The notes under the pieces: model-generated | Seen by the model: only the letters and a program-made list of their open reading frames with translations | Databases searched by the model: none | Told to the model about the DNA's origin: nothing | Source of the DNA: Kribbella rubisoli | GTDB lineage: Bacteria; Actinomycetota; Actinomycetes; Propionibacteriales; Kribbellaceae | Direction of reading: 5' to 3' | Assembly: GCF_004217145.1 (NCBI RefSeq) | Contig: NZ_SHKR01000012.1 | Coordinates: 558,001-622,000 of the forward strand | Length of the DNA: 64,000 nt | Program-made: the position numbers and the translations under genes | Part shown: in pieces, positions 33,997-42,669 of the stretch | Layout: every line of letters starts with the position of its first letter | Numbering within the stretch: the stretch's first letter is position 1

Positions 33997-34000
33997 CTGT

Positions 34001-34891
34001 GTGAGCGGACGGATCCTCGACGACGGTGCCCTGGGGGAGGTGTTTCGTCGGAGGGTCCGGCCGGAGCTGCACGGGTCGCGGCAGGCGGGACCGAAGACGG
34101 CCTTGCTTGTCACCGGGCAGGAGGCGAGCGGTAAGACGAGCGTGATGCAACCGCTCGCCGCTTCCTTGGGGCTCGCGGGGGCGTGCCGGCTGGAGGCGGA
34201 CGACCTGTTCGCCGCGCATCCAGAGTTTGCTGGGGGCAACGAGCTACAGCTGCTCGACGACATCAACTACCTGACGTATCTCGCCGAGTCCGAGATCCAC
34301 GAACAAGGCTGGGACCTGGTCACGAGCCAACCTTGCTACAGCGAGCAGCTGGCGGTCGGTGAGCTGGAGTACCACCGCGCGCACGACTATCGCGTCGTGG
34401 TGGCTGTGGTCGCCACCCAACCGGCCGAGAGCCTGCTGAGCGCCGCGGACAGGTACTACAACCACGGTGGTCGACTGATTACCGCGGAAGACCACGCGGC
34501 CAGTGTCGAAGCCTTGCCGCGAGTCGTCCAGGCGATCGCCCGATCGGACGCGTGCGCGGGTCTCCACCTCGTCACCCGCGACAACGCAGTACCTGGAGCT
34601 GATTTCCGCGGCTCGCCGGATGCGGCCGAACGAGAGCTCAAGAGGTTGCAAGATCAGCCGTGGAGCGCTCAGCGGGTGGAACGCTTTCAGCAGATCCGCG
34701 CCACGCTCCCGCCCGACACCGATATGGTTCGGGCGATCGACAGGCTGGCCGAACCCAAGCTGACCCAGTTCCGTGCGCTTCGAGCATCCGGGCTGATCGA
34801 CTCGCCACGGACCCGCAGTACGCCGGACATCACCGGCGCACGCTCAAGGATCAGGGCGTCCAGCGGAAAGCACCCGGAAGCAGGTCGATGA
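34001..34891 (+). CDS. zeta-toxin-like kinase
   Basis: 296 residues. The Walker A TALLVTGQEASGKTSVMQ (GQEASGKTS at 39-47) begins a zeta-toxin/UDP-GlcNAc kinase-like domain, with LEADDLFAAHPEF in the place of the catalytic Asp and AADRYYNHGGRLI downstream. Zeta toxins phosphorylate a cell-wall precursor or other small molecules. No epsilon-type antitoxin gene is next to it; the partner may be absent or the protein not toxic. GTG 34001 follows the YCII gene by 4 bp. The 3' end overlaps the convergent deaminase by 41 bp. Confidence 0.75.
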   Translation: MSGRILDDGALGEVFRRRVRPELHGSRQAGPKTALLVTGQEASGKTSVMQPLAASLGLAGACRLEADDLFAAHPEFAGGNELQLLDDINYLTYLAESEIHEQGWDLVTSQPCYSEQLAVGELEYHRAHDYRVVVAVVATQPAESLLSAADRYYNHGGRLITAEDHAASVEALPRVVQAIARSDACAGLHLVTRDNAVPGADFRGSPDAAERELKRLQDQPWSAQRVERFQQIRATLPPDTDMVRAIDRLAEPKLTQFRALRASGLIDSPRTRSTPDITGARSRIRASSGKHPEAGR

Positions 34892-35258
34892 TCGGAACCG
34901 ATCCGGGCCCTTCCGGCCCCGGCAGGATCACCCTGATCTCGGGGTGGTAGTCGAGCAGGACCTGCCGATCACGACCGCACGGTCCGTTGACGCCGCGGCC
35001 TTCGTTGCCGACGGCTACGATCGTCGTGAGCTCGCGGGCACCCTCCGCGCGGGCGCGGCCGAGGGCAACCAGCTCGGCGCAGGGGCCGCCGGTGAAGTGG
35101 TAGAGGTTGATGCCGGCGTACATCCGGCCGTCGATACCGCGGACCACGGCGCCCATCGTGTAGACGCCGTCGGGTCCGTCGGTGTTCGCGTCGACCGTGC
35201 GGCGGGCCAGTTCGATCAGCTCGCGGTCGTCGTCGGTGAGCGGTTGCAGGGAGAGCAT
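34851..35258 (-). CDS. cytidine/blasticidin-S deaminase-like protein
   Basis: 135 residues. The deaminase motif is PCAEL (C60-A-E62) and PCGRDRQVLLD (C94). Standard cytidine deaminases have PCGxCRQ; here the third zinc ligand position is Asp97 instead of Cys. The CAE motif is blasticidin-deaminase-like. Whether zinc binds normally is unclear. Substrate may be a nucleoside or base analogue. Its end overlaps the zeta-toxin-like gene. Confidence 0.82.
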   Translation of the reverse strand: MLSLQPLTDDDRELIELARRTVDANTDGPDGVYTMGAVVRGIDGRMYAGINLYHFTGGPCAELVALGRARAEGARELTTIVAVGNEGRGVNGPCGRDRQVLLDYHPEIRVILPGPEGPGSVPIIDLLPGAFRWTP

Positions 35259-35349
35259 GCGGCCAAGCCTGCCACGTCAGCCCACGCCGGATGGAACAAA
35301 TTTGCCGCAGGCGTGGTTGGATGTACTAGGTCTAGTTTCAGTAGCTGTG

Positions 35350-35456
35350 GTTTATCTCGATCGTTTCTTGCGAGAGATGGTGTGCCGCGCCGGTGCGACG
35401 AACGCCGGGCCTGCCGCGACCGCGGTGCGCCTCATCTCTGACAAGGGAGCATCAAC
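35350..35456 (+). promoter_or_regulatory. long structured leader of the cold-shock gene
   Basis: TCTCG (35355-35359) can pair with CGAGA (35371-35375), while AGAGATG (35373-35379) can instead pair with CATCTCT (35433-35439), next to the ribosome-binding AAGGGAG (35443-35449). The two pairings exclude each other, a pattern seen in temperature-responsive cold-shock leaders. Structure by eye only. I see nothing else certain in 35259-35456. Confidence 0.35.
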
Positions 35457-35660
35457 ATGGCACAGGGATCTGTGAAGTGGTTCAACGCTGACAAGGGCTT
35501 CGGCTTCATCACCGTCGACGGCGGTGGAGCGGACGTTTTCGTCCACTACTCCACCATCCAGACCGACGGGTTCCGTAGCCTCGACGAGAACCAGCGGGTC
35601 GAGTTCGACATCGCCCAGGGCCCGAAGGGCCAGCAGGCGGAGAACGTCAAGGTCGTCTGA
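35457..35660 (+). CDS. CspA-family cold-shock protein
   Basis: 67 residues, the normal size. It has both RNA-binding motifs: [12 protein letters not shown] and VFVHYSTI. These proteins bind single-stranded RNA and act as RNA chaperones. A leader with possible alternative pairing precedes it and a strong hairpin follows it, so it is monocistronic. Confidence 0.96.
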   Translation: MAQGSVKWFNADKGFGFITVDGGGADVFVHYSTIQTDGFRSLDENQRVEFDIAQGPKGQQAENVKVV

Positions 35661-35666
35661 CTCCGA

Positions 35667-35710
35667 ACAGCCGCGGCTCCCATTCGTGGGGGCCGCGGCT
35701 GGTTCGTTCT
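35667..35710. terminator. hairpin terminator after cold-shock gene
   Basis: CAGCCGCGGC (35667-35676) pairs perfectly with GCCGCGGCTG (35691-35700), extended inside by CCC/GGG, and is followed by the T-containing tract GTTCGTTCTC. It lies between convergent genes and can stop both. Confidence 0.8.
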
Positions 35711-36981
35711 CAGCCGGCGATCCGTTTCAGCTCCGCCTCGGTGACCGTGCGAACCTTCTTGATCTCCGCGGCCGGGTCGGCCCCGCTGCGGATGATCCGG
35801 TTCAGCGCGTCGGAGTACGCCGTACTGGCCTTCGGCGACCACAGCATCGGGTTCTGCGGACGGCCGTTCTCGGTGAGCAGCTTGACCGCGTCGGCGGCCG
35901 GACCGGACTTGAGCTTGTCCGCCTTGCCGGCCAGGCTCTTACGGGCCGGGACGTGGAAGCCGTACGACTGCGCGAAGTCGAGCTGGTCGTCGGTCTGGTC
36001 CACCCACAACCACTTGATGTACTTCTTCGCCGCGTCGATGTTCGTCGATTTCGCGTTCACGCACGCGCCGTACCCGCCGACGGGCACGCTCGCCTTGCCG
36101 GTGGTCGCGTTGAGCTTCGGCCAGGGGAGTACGCCGTAGTCGCCCGGTAACGCCTTCTCGATCACGGGCAGCGTCCACAGCCCGGTGAACTGCATCGCGG
36201 TCAGCCCCTGCGTGAACGCGGACGGGTCGGACCAGTCGGTCGGTGCCCCGAGCAACAGAACCTTCGAGGTCCAGAGCTCGCGCAGCTTGCTCAGCGACTC
36301 GGCCGCGAGCGGGTCGTCGAACCCGAACTGGTTGTCGGCGGTCAGGTAGTCGAGTCCGGCCGACCACAACGCCGGTCCGCCCAGCACGCCGACGCCGCCG
36401 TCGTTGCCGACGAACAGCCCCTTCACCTTGTCGTTGGTCAGCTTCTTCGCGGCGGCGAGCAGCTCGTCGACGGTCTGCGGCGGCTGTACGCCGGCTGCGG
36501 TCAGCATGCTCTTGCGGTAGACCATCAGCTGCATGTCGATCACCTGCGGGATCGCGTACAGCTTGCCCTGGTACGACATTCGCTCGACCAGCGCCGCGTT
36601 GAAGTCGTCCTTGGCGTCACCCAGGATGCCACTGAGATCGACGACCTGGCCGCTCTTGATCATGTCGATCGTCGGACCGTTCGGGTACTCGAACGTGTCC
36701 GGCCCCTGGTTGGTGAGCAGCGCGGTCGAGGCCTTCTTCTCGTAGTCGCCCGGCGACCACTGGATCGTCACGGTCGCGTCCGGATACGCCTTCGCGTACT
36801 TCTCGACCGCCTGCTGCGTACCCGCTTCGCCGTACTGGTGGTACCACTGCTGGAGCGCCGGCTTGTCGCCACTCCCGCTACTCGAGGGCCGCCCGCTGTT
36901 GGAGCCACATCCGGCGACGGCCATCGCCGCCAGTCCGGCCCCGAATCCCAGCACGCTCCGCCTGCTGACCCCACCGCTCAT
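35710..36981 (-). CDS. extracellular solute-binding lipoprotein (sugar ABC type)
   Basis: 423 residues. The N-terminus SRRSVLGFGAGLAAMAVAGC has a twin-arginine-like pair and a lipobox ending at C25, so it is an exported lipoprotein. The rest matches family-1 solute-binding proteins (QGPDTFEYPNGPTIDMIKSG as motif region). No permease or ATPase gene is adjacent, unlike the complete importer at 61-64 kb, so its partner must be elsewhere. Start 36981 is the ATG matching the signal sequence. Confidence 0.85.
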   Translation of the reverse strand: MSGGVSRRSVLGFGAGLAAMAVAGCGSNSGRPSSSGSGDKPALQQWYHQYGEAGTQQAVEKYAKAYPDATVTIQWSPGDYEKKASTALLTNQGPDTFEYPNGPTIDMIKSGQVVDLSGILGDAKDDFNAALVERMSYQGKLYAIPQVIDMQLMVYRKSMLTAAGVQPPQTVDELLAAAKKLTNDKVKGLFVGNDGGVGVLGGPALWSAGLDYLTADNQFGFDDPLAAESLSKLRELWTSKVLLLGAPTDWSDPSAFTQGLTAMQFTGLWTLPVIEKALPGDYGVLPWPKLNATTGKASVPVGGYGACVNAKSTNIDAAKKYIKWLWVDQTDDQLDFAQSYGFHVPARKSLAGKADKLKSGPAADAVKLLTENGRPQNPMLWSPKASTAYSDALNRIIRSGADPAAEIKKVRTVTEAELKRIAG

Positions 36982-37074
36982 CACGCCGTCTCCAGTCCCG
37001 CACGGTCCCACAGCCCGTGCGCATCCGCTGACTCTACGTCGGCGGCGGGGCGTCGAAGACGGTAATTCCAGGGA

Positions 37075-37239
37075 TCAGGCAGGGGCCGGCGCAGCACCTG
37101 CGCCGTTGCCCGGGCGGGCGCTCGCGATCCGGGCGACGCCGGCATCGGGTTTGCGGCCGGCCTTGCGGGCGGCTTCGACATGCAACCGGGCCAGCTCGAC
37201 GGCCTGGCGGGAGACCTTCACGGTCTTCTTCTCAGCCAT
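37075..37239 (-). CDS. small basic Ala-rich protein
   Basis: 54 residues (MAEKKTVKVSRQAVELARLH onward, ending GAGAAPAPA). An amphipathic helix is followed by a disordered Pro/Ala tail. I know no family. ATG 37239 has GGGAGA upstream and lies inside the end of the preceding membrane protein gene (8-bp overlap), so the two are translationally coupled. Confidence 0.55.
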   Translation of the reverse strand: MAEKKTVKVSRQAVELARLHVEAARKAGRKPDAGVARIASARPGNGAGAAPAPA

Positions 37240-37615
37240 TGTCACTGTCTCCCTCGACGACCTCGATGTCTGCATCCGCAATATCAGCGTACGCGGCTGC
37301 ACCGACGCGGTCGATCGCTACCGCGGCAGTCAGCGCGGCGACCAGGTCGTAGTCCTCAGGCTGTAACAACTCCGACCGCATCAGTGAACGCAGCGTCACC
37401 ACACCGGCGTCCGTGCCCGCGTCGTCCTCGCCGTCGAGGATCTGCTCGACCGCCCAGCGGACCATCCGCATGGTCTCCTCACGGTGCCGCCAGGTGTCGA
37501 GCTCGCGATCGGACTTGCGGACCAGGTACGACCCGAGGAAGACGCCGCCGAGCGCGAGCAGTGGACTGAGCACCGTCATCACGACGCCAACGATCGAGAT
37601 CCAGGTGGGGATCAC
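37232..37615 (-). CDS. small membrane protein of unknown function
   Basis: 127 residues from GTG 37615 (GGGAGG upstream; the frame extends to 37732 without a good signal). A membrane helix region is at about residues 4-28 (ISIVGVVMTVLSPLLALGGVF) followed by a basic coil (RKSDRELDTWRHREETMRM) and a C-terminal acidic domain rich in Asp/Glu/Ala. Not recognised. It is coupled to the small basic protein downstream. Confidence 0.5.
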   Translation of the reverse strand: MIPTWISIVGVVMTVLSPLLALGGVFLGSYLVRKSDRELDTWRHREETMRMVRWAVEQILDGEDDAGTDAGVVTLRSLMRSELLQPEDYDLVAALTAAVAIDRVGAAAYADIADADIEVVEGDSDNG

Positions 37616-37733
37616 CTCACGCGCCTCCCAATTGCATGGTGTTGACCGGTCGATGATGTTACGAAGGAGCATTCCACCCGCCCCCCACAAACACCGGCAG
37701 AGCTGACCCAGGATGACAAGGAGCGGTGTCACC

Positions 37734-38783
37734 GTGACCGACGGACCCGAGATGTACGACGTGTTCGTACAAGGAACGGTGTTCTACGACATCGTGATGA
37801 CCGGCCTGGAAACCGCCCCGACCACCGGGACCGAGATCTTCGCCGAGGGAATGGGCTCCTGCCCGGGCGGTGTCGCGAACTTCGCGATCGCGGCCGCGCG
37901 GCTCGGCCTGAAGAGCGGCCTGGCCGCCGTCTTCGGTGACGATGTGTACGCCGACTTCTGCTGGCGGACCCTGGCCGACCAGGAGGGTGTGGACCTGTCC
38001 CACTCGCGGCGGATCGGCCACTGGCACTCGCCCGTCACGGTCTCGATGTCGATCGACCGGGACCGTGCGATGGTCACGCACGCCCACGAGGCGCCCGGCG
38101 ACCCGAGCAAGCTGGTCGGTCCCGGCCTGAAGACACGGTCCGCGATCGTGCCGGTCGCCGACGAGTTGCCCGGCTGGACCGTCGAGGCGCGAGAGTCCGG
38201 CGCGCTGCTGTTCGGTGATGTCGGCTGGGACCCGACGGACGAGTGGTCCCCGGCCGTTCTCGACGTACTGGACGGTTTCTACGCCTTCACGCCGAACGCG
38301 ACCGAGGCGATGTCGTACACCCGGACCGACACGCCGAAGGCCGCGCTGCACAAGCTGGCCGACCGGGTGCCGCTCGCGGTCGTGACGAACGGCGCGGACG
38401 GCGTACTGGCGATCGACTCGACGACCGGTGAGGAGGAGCAGGTGCCGGCGCTGCCGGTGCGCTCGTACGACCCGACCGGCGCCGGTGACGTCTTCCTCGC
38501 GTCGCTCGTCCTCGGCACGCTCCGCGGTTGGCCGCTGGCCCATCGGCTTGCTTTCGGCAACCTTTGTGCGGGCCTGTCGGTCCAGCACTTCGGCGGATCG
38601 CTCGCGGCGCCGGGATGGGGCGACATCATCGACTGGGTCCGCGACCACACCCGGCACCGCCCCGGTGAGGTCGACCCGGCCGTCCTCGAGCACTACACGT
38701 TCATCGGCGACGTGCTCCCCGAGGGGCCGGTCCCGATCGTTCGCCGGGCGTCGGCAACCATCGCGCGCCAGTCGGACGCCTGA
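37734..38783 (+). CDS. PfkB-family carbohydrate/nucleoside kinase
   Basis: 349 residues. The N-terminal PfkB motif (SCPGGVANFAIAAARLGL) and the C-terminal catalytic signature DPTGAGDVFLASL are clear; the Asp of GAGD is the catalytic base. Substrate could be a ribose-, adenosine- or other sugar-like compound. GTG 37734 is preferred because AAGGAG (37718-37723) lies 10 nt upstream; ATG 37713 is an alternative. Confidence 0.85.
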   Translation: MTDGPEMYDVFVQGTVFYDIVMTGLETAPTTGTEIFAEGMGSCPGGVANFAIAAARLGLKSGLAAVFGDDVYADFCWRTLADQEGVDLSHSRRIGHWHSPVTVSMSIDRDRAMVTHAHEAPGDPSKLVGPGLKTRSAIVPVADELPGWTVEARESGALLFGDVGWDPTDEWSPAVLDVLDGFYAFTPNATEAMSYTRTDTPKAALHKLADRVPLAVVTNGADGVLAIDSTTGEEEQVPALPVRSYDPTGAGDVFLASLVLGTLRGWPLAHRLAFGNLCAGLSVQHFGGSLAAPGWGDIIDWVRDHTRHRPGEVDPAVLEHYTFIGDVLPEGPVPIVRRASATIARQSDA

Positions 38784-38864
38784 CACGACCGTTTCAAACG
38801 CACCGGGTATCGGACGCGGGCCCTCGGACCGGCAGGCCTGGTCGGCGGCACGCCCGGGAACGCC

Positions 38865-38870
38865 TAGACT
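38865..38870 (+). promoter_or_regulatory. candidate -10 element upstream of ftsE
   Basis: TAGACT (38865-38870) matches the actinobacterial TAnnnT -10 pattern, 87 bp before the ftsE start in the 173-bp gap. No clear -35 is seen. Low certainty. Confidence 0.35.
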
Positions 38871-38956
38871 GATCGCCGGCCGCTCCGGTGGCGTACGGTG
38901 CACTTCGTGGTTACCGTCGCGCCGCTTCCTGTTCCCGACCACGGCCGGATGAACCC

Positions 38957-39646
38957 GTGATCCGCTTCGAGAATGTGTCCAAGACGTACGAGGGCCAGTC
39001 CAAGGCCGCTCTGCTGAACGTCAACGTCGAGATCGAGAAAGGCGAGTTCGTCTTCCTGGTCGGCACCTCCGGGTCCGGCAAGTCGACGTTCCTTCGCCTG
39101 GTACTGCGTGAGCACCGGACCACCCGCGGTCACATCATGGTCGCCGGCAAGGACCTGAACCGGCTGGCCAGCTGGCGGATCCCGCAGATGCGCCGCCAGA
39201 TCGGGACCGTGTTCCAGGACTTCCGGCTGCTGCCGAACAAGACCGTCGCGGAGAACGTGGCGTTCGCGCTGCAGGTGATCGGCAAGCCCCGCTCGCACAT
39301 CCGCAAGACCGTGCCCGAGGTGCTCGAGCTGGTCGGCCTGGACGGCAAGGAAGACCGGATGCCGGACGAGCTGTCCGGCGGTGAGCAGCAGCGGGTGGCG
39401 ATCGCCCGCGCGTTCGTGAACCGGCCGATGATCCTGATCGCCGACGAGCCGACCGGAAACCTCGACCCCGGTACGTCGGTCGGCATCATGAAGCTGCTGG
39501 ACCGGATCAACCGCACCGGGACGACCGTGGTGATGGCCACCCACGACGTGTCGATCGTCGACCAGATGCGCAAGCGCGTGATCGAGCTGGAGAACGGCCA
39601 CGTCGTCCGCGACGAGTCGCGCGGCGTCTACGGCTACCAGCACTGA
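38957..39646 (+). CDS. ftsE: cell division ATP-binding protein FtsE
   Basis: 229 residues. ABC ATPase with Walker [10 protein letters not shown] (36-44), signature LSGGEQQ (139-145) and Walker B ILIADEPT (159-166). With FtsX it forms a membrane complex at the division site that activates a cell-wall hydrolase. GTG 38957 gives the expected [11 protein letters not shown] start. First gene of the ftsE-ftsX-peptidase-smpB block. Confidence 0.96.
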   Translation: MIRFENVSKTYEGQSKAALLNVNVEIEKGEFVFLVGTSGSGKSTFLRLVLREHRTTRGHIMVAGKDLNRLASWRIPQMRRQIGTVFQDFRLLPNKTVAENVAFALQVIGKPRSHIRKTVPEVLELVGLDGKEDRMPDELSGGEQQRVAIARAFVNRPMILIADEPTGNLDPGTSVGIMKLLDRINRTGTTVVMATHDVSIVDQMRKRVIELENGHVVRDESRGVYGYQH

Positions 39647-39665
39647 CCAGGGGACTGACTGACTG

Positions 39666-40577
39666 ATGCGCTTGAACTACATCCTGTCCGACCTCGGGAT
39701 CGGCCTGAAGCGGAACATGTCGATGACGATCGCGGTCGTCGTCACCATCTGGGTCTCGCTGTCGCTGTTCGGCAGCGCGCTGCTCGCCCGCGAGCAGGTC
39801 GACCTGATGAAGGGGAACTGGTACGACAAGATCCAGATCTCGGTGTTCCTCTGCACCAAGGACTCCGGCGGCCGCGGCTGCGCCGGCACCGAGGTGACCC
39901 AGGAGCAGAAGAACCGGATCCAGCAGGTCATCCAGACCAACCCCGACACCGCGCCCGACGGCGTCTTCTCGGAGTCGAAGTCCGAAGCGTTCGAGTCGTT
40001 CAAGAAGCTGTACAAGGACTCGCCGATCGTCAGCACGGTCACCCAGGACCAGATGCAGGAGTCCTTCCGGGTCAAGCTGAAGGATCCACAGCGATATCAG
40101 AACCTGGTGAGCGCGGTGAGCGGCCTACCAGGCGTCGATACGGTCCAGGACCTCAGGCAGTACCTCGATCCGTTGTTCAAGGCCCTCAACGGGTTGCAAG
40201 TCGGTGCGCTGATAGCGGCCGGACTGCTGCTGGTCGCCGCCCTGATGCAGATCTCCAACACGATCCGGTTGGCGGCGTACGCCCGGAGACGGGAGATAGG
40301 CATCATGCGCCTGGTGGGCGCCTCGAACTTCTACATCCAGCTGCCGTTCCTGCTGGAAGCGGTGCTGGCGGCCCTGGTGGGCGCGGTCTTTGCCTGCGGC
40401 ACCTTGTGGGTCGGGGTGTACTTCGTTGTCATGCAGCGGGCCCAGGAGACGTTCCGGGTCTGGCAGTGGGTCGGCGCGACCGAAACCTTCCGCGCGACGC
40501 TGATCATGGTCGTGGTCGGCCTGATCCTGGCCGTCATCCCGACATTCCTGACGACGCGGAAATACCTCAAAGTCTGA
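39666..40577 (+). CDS. ftsX: cell division membrane protein FtsX
   Basis: 303 residues. One membrane helix near the N-terminus (about 22-42), a large extracytoplasmic domain to about residue 170 with two cysteines (LCTKDSGGRGCAG), then three C-terminal helices. Family motif ARRREIGIMRLVGASNFYIQ. It transmits FtsE ATPase state to an extracellular hydrolase, most likely the M23 peptidase encoded next. 19 bp after ftsE. Confidence 0.95.
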   Translation: MRLNYILSDLGIGLKRNMSMTIAVVVTIWVSLSLFGSALLAREQVDLMKGNWYDKIQISVFLCTKDSGGRGCAGTEVTQEQKNRIQQVIQTNPDTAPDGVFSESKSEAFESFKKLYKDSPIVSTVTQDQMQESFRVKLKDPQRYQNLVSAVSGLPGVDTVQDLRQYLDPLFKALNGLQVGALIAAGLLLVAALMQISNTIRLAAYARRREIGIMRLVGASNFYIQLPFLLEAVLAALVGAVFACGTLWVGVYFVVMQRAQETFRVWQWVGATETFRATLIMVVVGLILAVIPTFLTTRKYLKV

Positions 40578-40592
40578 TCCGGGTGCCTTATC

Positions 40593-40633
40593 GTGCGTTA
40601 ACAGGAGTAACAGCAGTCACTCCTGTTACGCAC
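40593..40633 (+). promoter_or_regulatory. inverted/direct-repeat element before M23 peptidase gene
   Basis: GTGCGTTAACAGGAGT (40593-40608) is almost exactly complementary to ACTCCTGTTACGCAC (40619-40633), with one bulge. Within it, GTTAAC (40597), GTAACA (40607), GTCACT (40616) and GTTACG (40625) repeat with a 9-10 bp period. This could bind a response regulator; MtrA-type sites with GTxAC repeats near cell-wall hydrolases are known in actinobacteria. Confidence 0.5.
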
Positions 40634-40661
40634 AACTGAACCCAGAGCAAGGGGTCGACCT

Positions 40662-42101
40662 GTGGTCCCGCACTTCCCCGGTGCGAACCCGCGCGAGCGG
40701 GGGAGCATCAAGCGAGACGACAGCACCGGCACCTCCACCACTCCGTACCAGCGATCACGCACGCGACCGCCGGGCCGGCAGACGGTGGTTGCCGCATGCT
40801 GCCTTGTCCTGTCCCTGTCCGCCGGAGTTCTGGCGGCGGTTCCCTCTGCACCGGCAGAGGCGAAACCGCCGGATCCAGTCGCCAAGAAGAAACAGCTCGA
40901 CGCGCAGCTCGGCCAGCAGAAGGCCGATCTCGACGACGCGTCCGACCAGCTCGGCAAGTCCGTTGCCGCGTACAACCAAGCCGAGACGAAGTACCAGGCC
41001 GTCCAGGTCCGGTACGCCGCCGCGCAGGGCCAGCTGGCCGCTGCGAAGGCCGCCGATGCGGTTGCCGCGGGCAAGCTTGCCGCGGCCGAGGCGGCGCTGC
41101 GTACGGCGGTGGCCGACGTCGAGGCCGGCGAGAGGCTGATCGCGGAGAAGCGCGCCGTCGCCGGTCGCGCCGTACGGTCGGCGTACCAGCAGCAGAACAG
41201 CCTGGTCGGGCTGTCGATCGCGCTGCGCGGCGCCGCGCCTGCCGATATCGCCACCGGGATGCAGATCCAGCGGAACGTGTTCGGCATCCAGAGCAACGCG
41301 ATCACCAACCTGAACAACGCGCAGGCGGAGCTCGCCAGCCGTCGGGTCAAGGTCGCGGCCGCGGAGAAGGCGTCCGAGGCCGCTCGGGCCGAGGCGGCGG
41401 CGACGGTAGAGCGGGTCACCGAGCTGACCAAGCAAGTTGCGGCCGACAAGGCCGAGGCGGCGGCGGTCGCGAAGGTCAAGCTGGTCGCGTTCAAGGCCGC
41501 TGAGAAGGAGAAGAACACCGAGCTCGCGCAGTACAACTCGCTGCTGCGGGAGCGGGCGCGGGTCGAGCAGCTGCTGATCGCGCGGGCGAAGGCCGAGAAG
41601 GCAGCCGCCGCGCGCCGGAAGGCGGCAGCCGAGAAGGCCGAGCGGGAGAAGGCACGCAAGGAGCACCGGCCGCCGCGGAACATCCCGGATCCGGGCGGGT
41701 CGGGCGACGGACGGCTGAGCTACCCGGTGAGCAGCTACATCACCTCGCCGTACGGGATGCGCTTCCACCCGGTCCTGCACTACTGGAAGCTGCACGACGG
41801 CACCGACTTCCGCGCTCCCTGCGGTACGCCGGTGCGCGCCGCGGCTGACGGGGTGGTGACGGACAAGTACTACAACGGCGGTTACGGGAACCGGCTCTTC
41901 GTCTCACACGGCGTGATGGACGGCCGGTCGATCACGACCGTCTACAACCACCTGTCGAAGTACAAGGCGCATGTCGGCGAGCGGGTGCGGCGGGGCGAGA
42001 TCATCGCCTGGTCGGGCACCACCGGCTACTCCACCGGCTGCCACCTGCACTTCATGGTCTACCAGGACGGGAACGTCGTTAATCCGATGAAGTGGCTCTG
42101 A
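40662..42101 (+). CDS. coiled-coil M23 (LytM) peptidase, probable FtsX partner
   Basis: 479 residues. A basic N-terminus and a membrane/signal segment at about 40-66 are followed by a long Ala/Glu/Lys coiled coil (about 70-330) and a C-terminal LytM domain. Zinc-site residues are H378 and D382 (KLHDGTDF) and the HLH of H461/H463 (GCHLHFMVY). Coiled coil plus LytM is the layout of EnvC-like and FtsX-linked hydrolases. GTG start at 40662; upstream lies the repeat element. Confidence 0.88.
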   Translation: MVPHFPGANPRERGSIKRDDSTGTSTTPYQRSRTRPPGRQTVVAACCLVLSLSAGVLAAVPSAPAEAKPPDPVAKKKQLDAQLGQQKADLDDASDQLGKSVAAYNQAETKYQAVQVRYAAAQGQLAAAKAADAVAAGKLAAAEAALRTAVADVEAGERLIAEKRAVAGRAVRSAYQQQNSLVGLSIALRGAAPADIATGMQIQRNVFGIQSNAITNLNNAQAELASRRVKVAAAEKASEAARAEAAATVERVTELTKQVAADKAEAAAVAKVKLVAFKAAEKEKNTELAQYNSLLRERARVEQLLIARAKAEKAAAARRKAAAEKAEREKARKEHRPPRNIPDPGGSGDGRLSYPVSSYITSPYGMRFHPVLHYWKLHDGTDFRAPCGTPVRAAADGVVTDKYYNGGYGNRLFVSHGVMDGRSITTVYNHLSKYKAHVGERVRRGEIIAWSGTTGYSTGCHLHFMVYQDGNVVNPMKWL

Positions 42102-42122
42102 GCGATCTGGGATACTGGTCGG

Positions 42123-42596
42123 ATGGTGAAACAGACCGGCCAGCAGAAGCCGATCGCGCAGAACCGGAAGGCGCGACACGACTACCACATCGAGGACGTG
42201 GTGGAGGCCGGGCTGGTGCTGACGGGGACCGAGGTCAAGTCCCTCCGGCAGGGCCGGGCCTCCCTCGTCGACGCGTTCGCCGCTGTCCGCGGTAACGAGC
42301 TGTGGCTGCAGGGCATGCACATCCCGGAGTACAAGCACGGCACGTGGACCAACCACGAGCCGCGCCGTGCGCGGAAGCTGCTGCTGCACAAGGACGAGGT
42401 GCAGAAGCTGATCCGGGAGGTCGAGCAGCAGGGCGTGTCGCTGATCCCGCTCTCGCTGTACTTCAAGGACGGCTACGCGAAGGTCGAGCTCGCCACCGGC
42501 CGCGGCAAGAAGGACTACGACAAACGCCACGCCCTGGCCGAACGCCAAGCCAACCGCGAAGCCCAACGAGCTCTCTCCGACCGCCACCGCCCCTGA
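42123..42596 (+). CDS. smpB: SsrA-binding protein SmpB
   Basis: 157 residues. Typical SmpB motifs: [39 protein letters not shown], and the basic C-terminal tail [18 protein letters not shown]. It delivers tmRNA to stalled ribosomes, where its tail occupies the empty mRNA channel. The tmRNA gene is about 1.4 kb downstream. Confidence 0.97.
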   Translation: MVKQTGQQKPIAQNRKARHDYHIEDVVEAGLVLTGTEVKSLRQGRASLVDAFAAVRGNELWLQGMHIPEYKHGTWTNHEPRRARKLLLHKDEVQKLIREVEQQGVSLIPLSLYFKDGYAKVELATGRGKKDYDKRHALAERQANREAQRALSDRHRP

Positions 42597-42669
42597 CTGG
42601 GGTCCGCTCAGGGGTTGCTCCGGGCTGAACCCGATGGGGTGAACGGTCGCCTGCACGCAGAGTGGAAGC

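Noticed and set aside
33664..34000. YCII gene as an epsilon-like antitoxin for the zeta-like kinase
   Set aside because: The protein clearly fits the YCII fold rather than the three-helix epsilon type; close spacing alone is not enough.
40593..40633. c-di-AMP (ydaO-type) riboswitch before a cell-wall hydrolase gene
   Set aside because: The leader is only about 80 nt with one simple hairpin; the riboswitch needs a much longer conserved structure.
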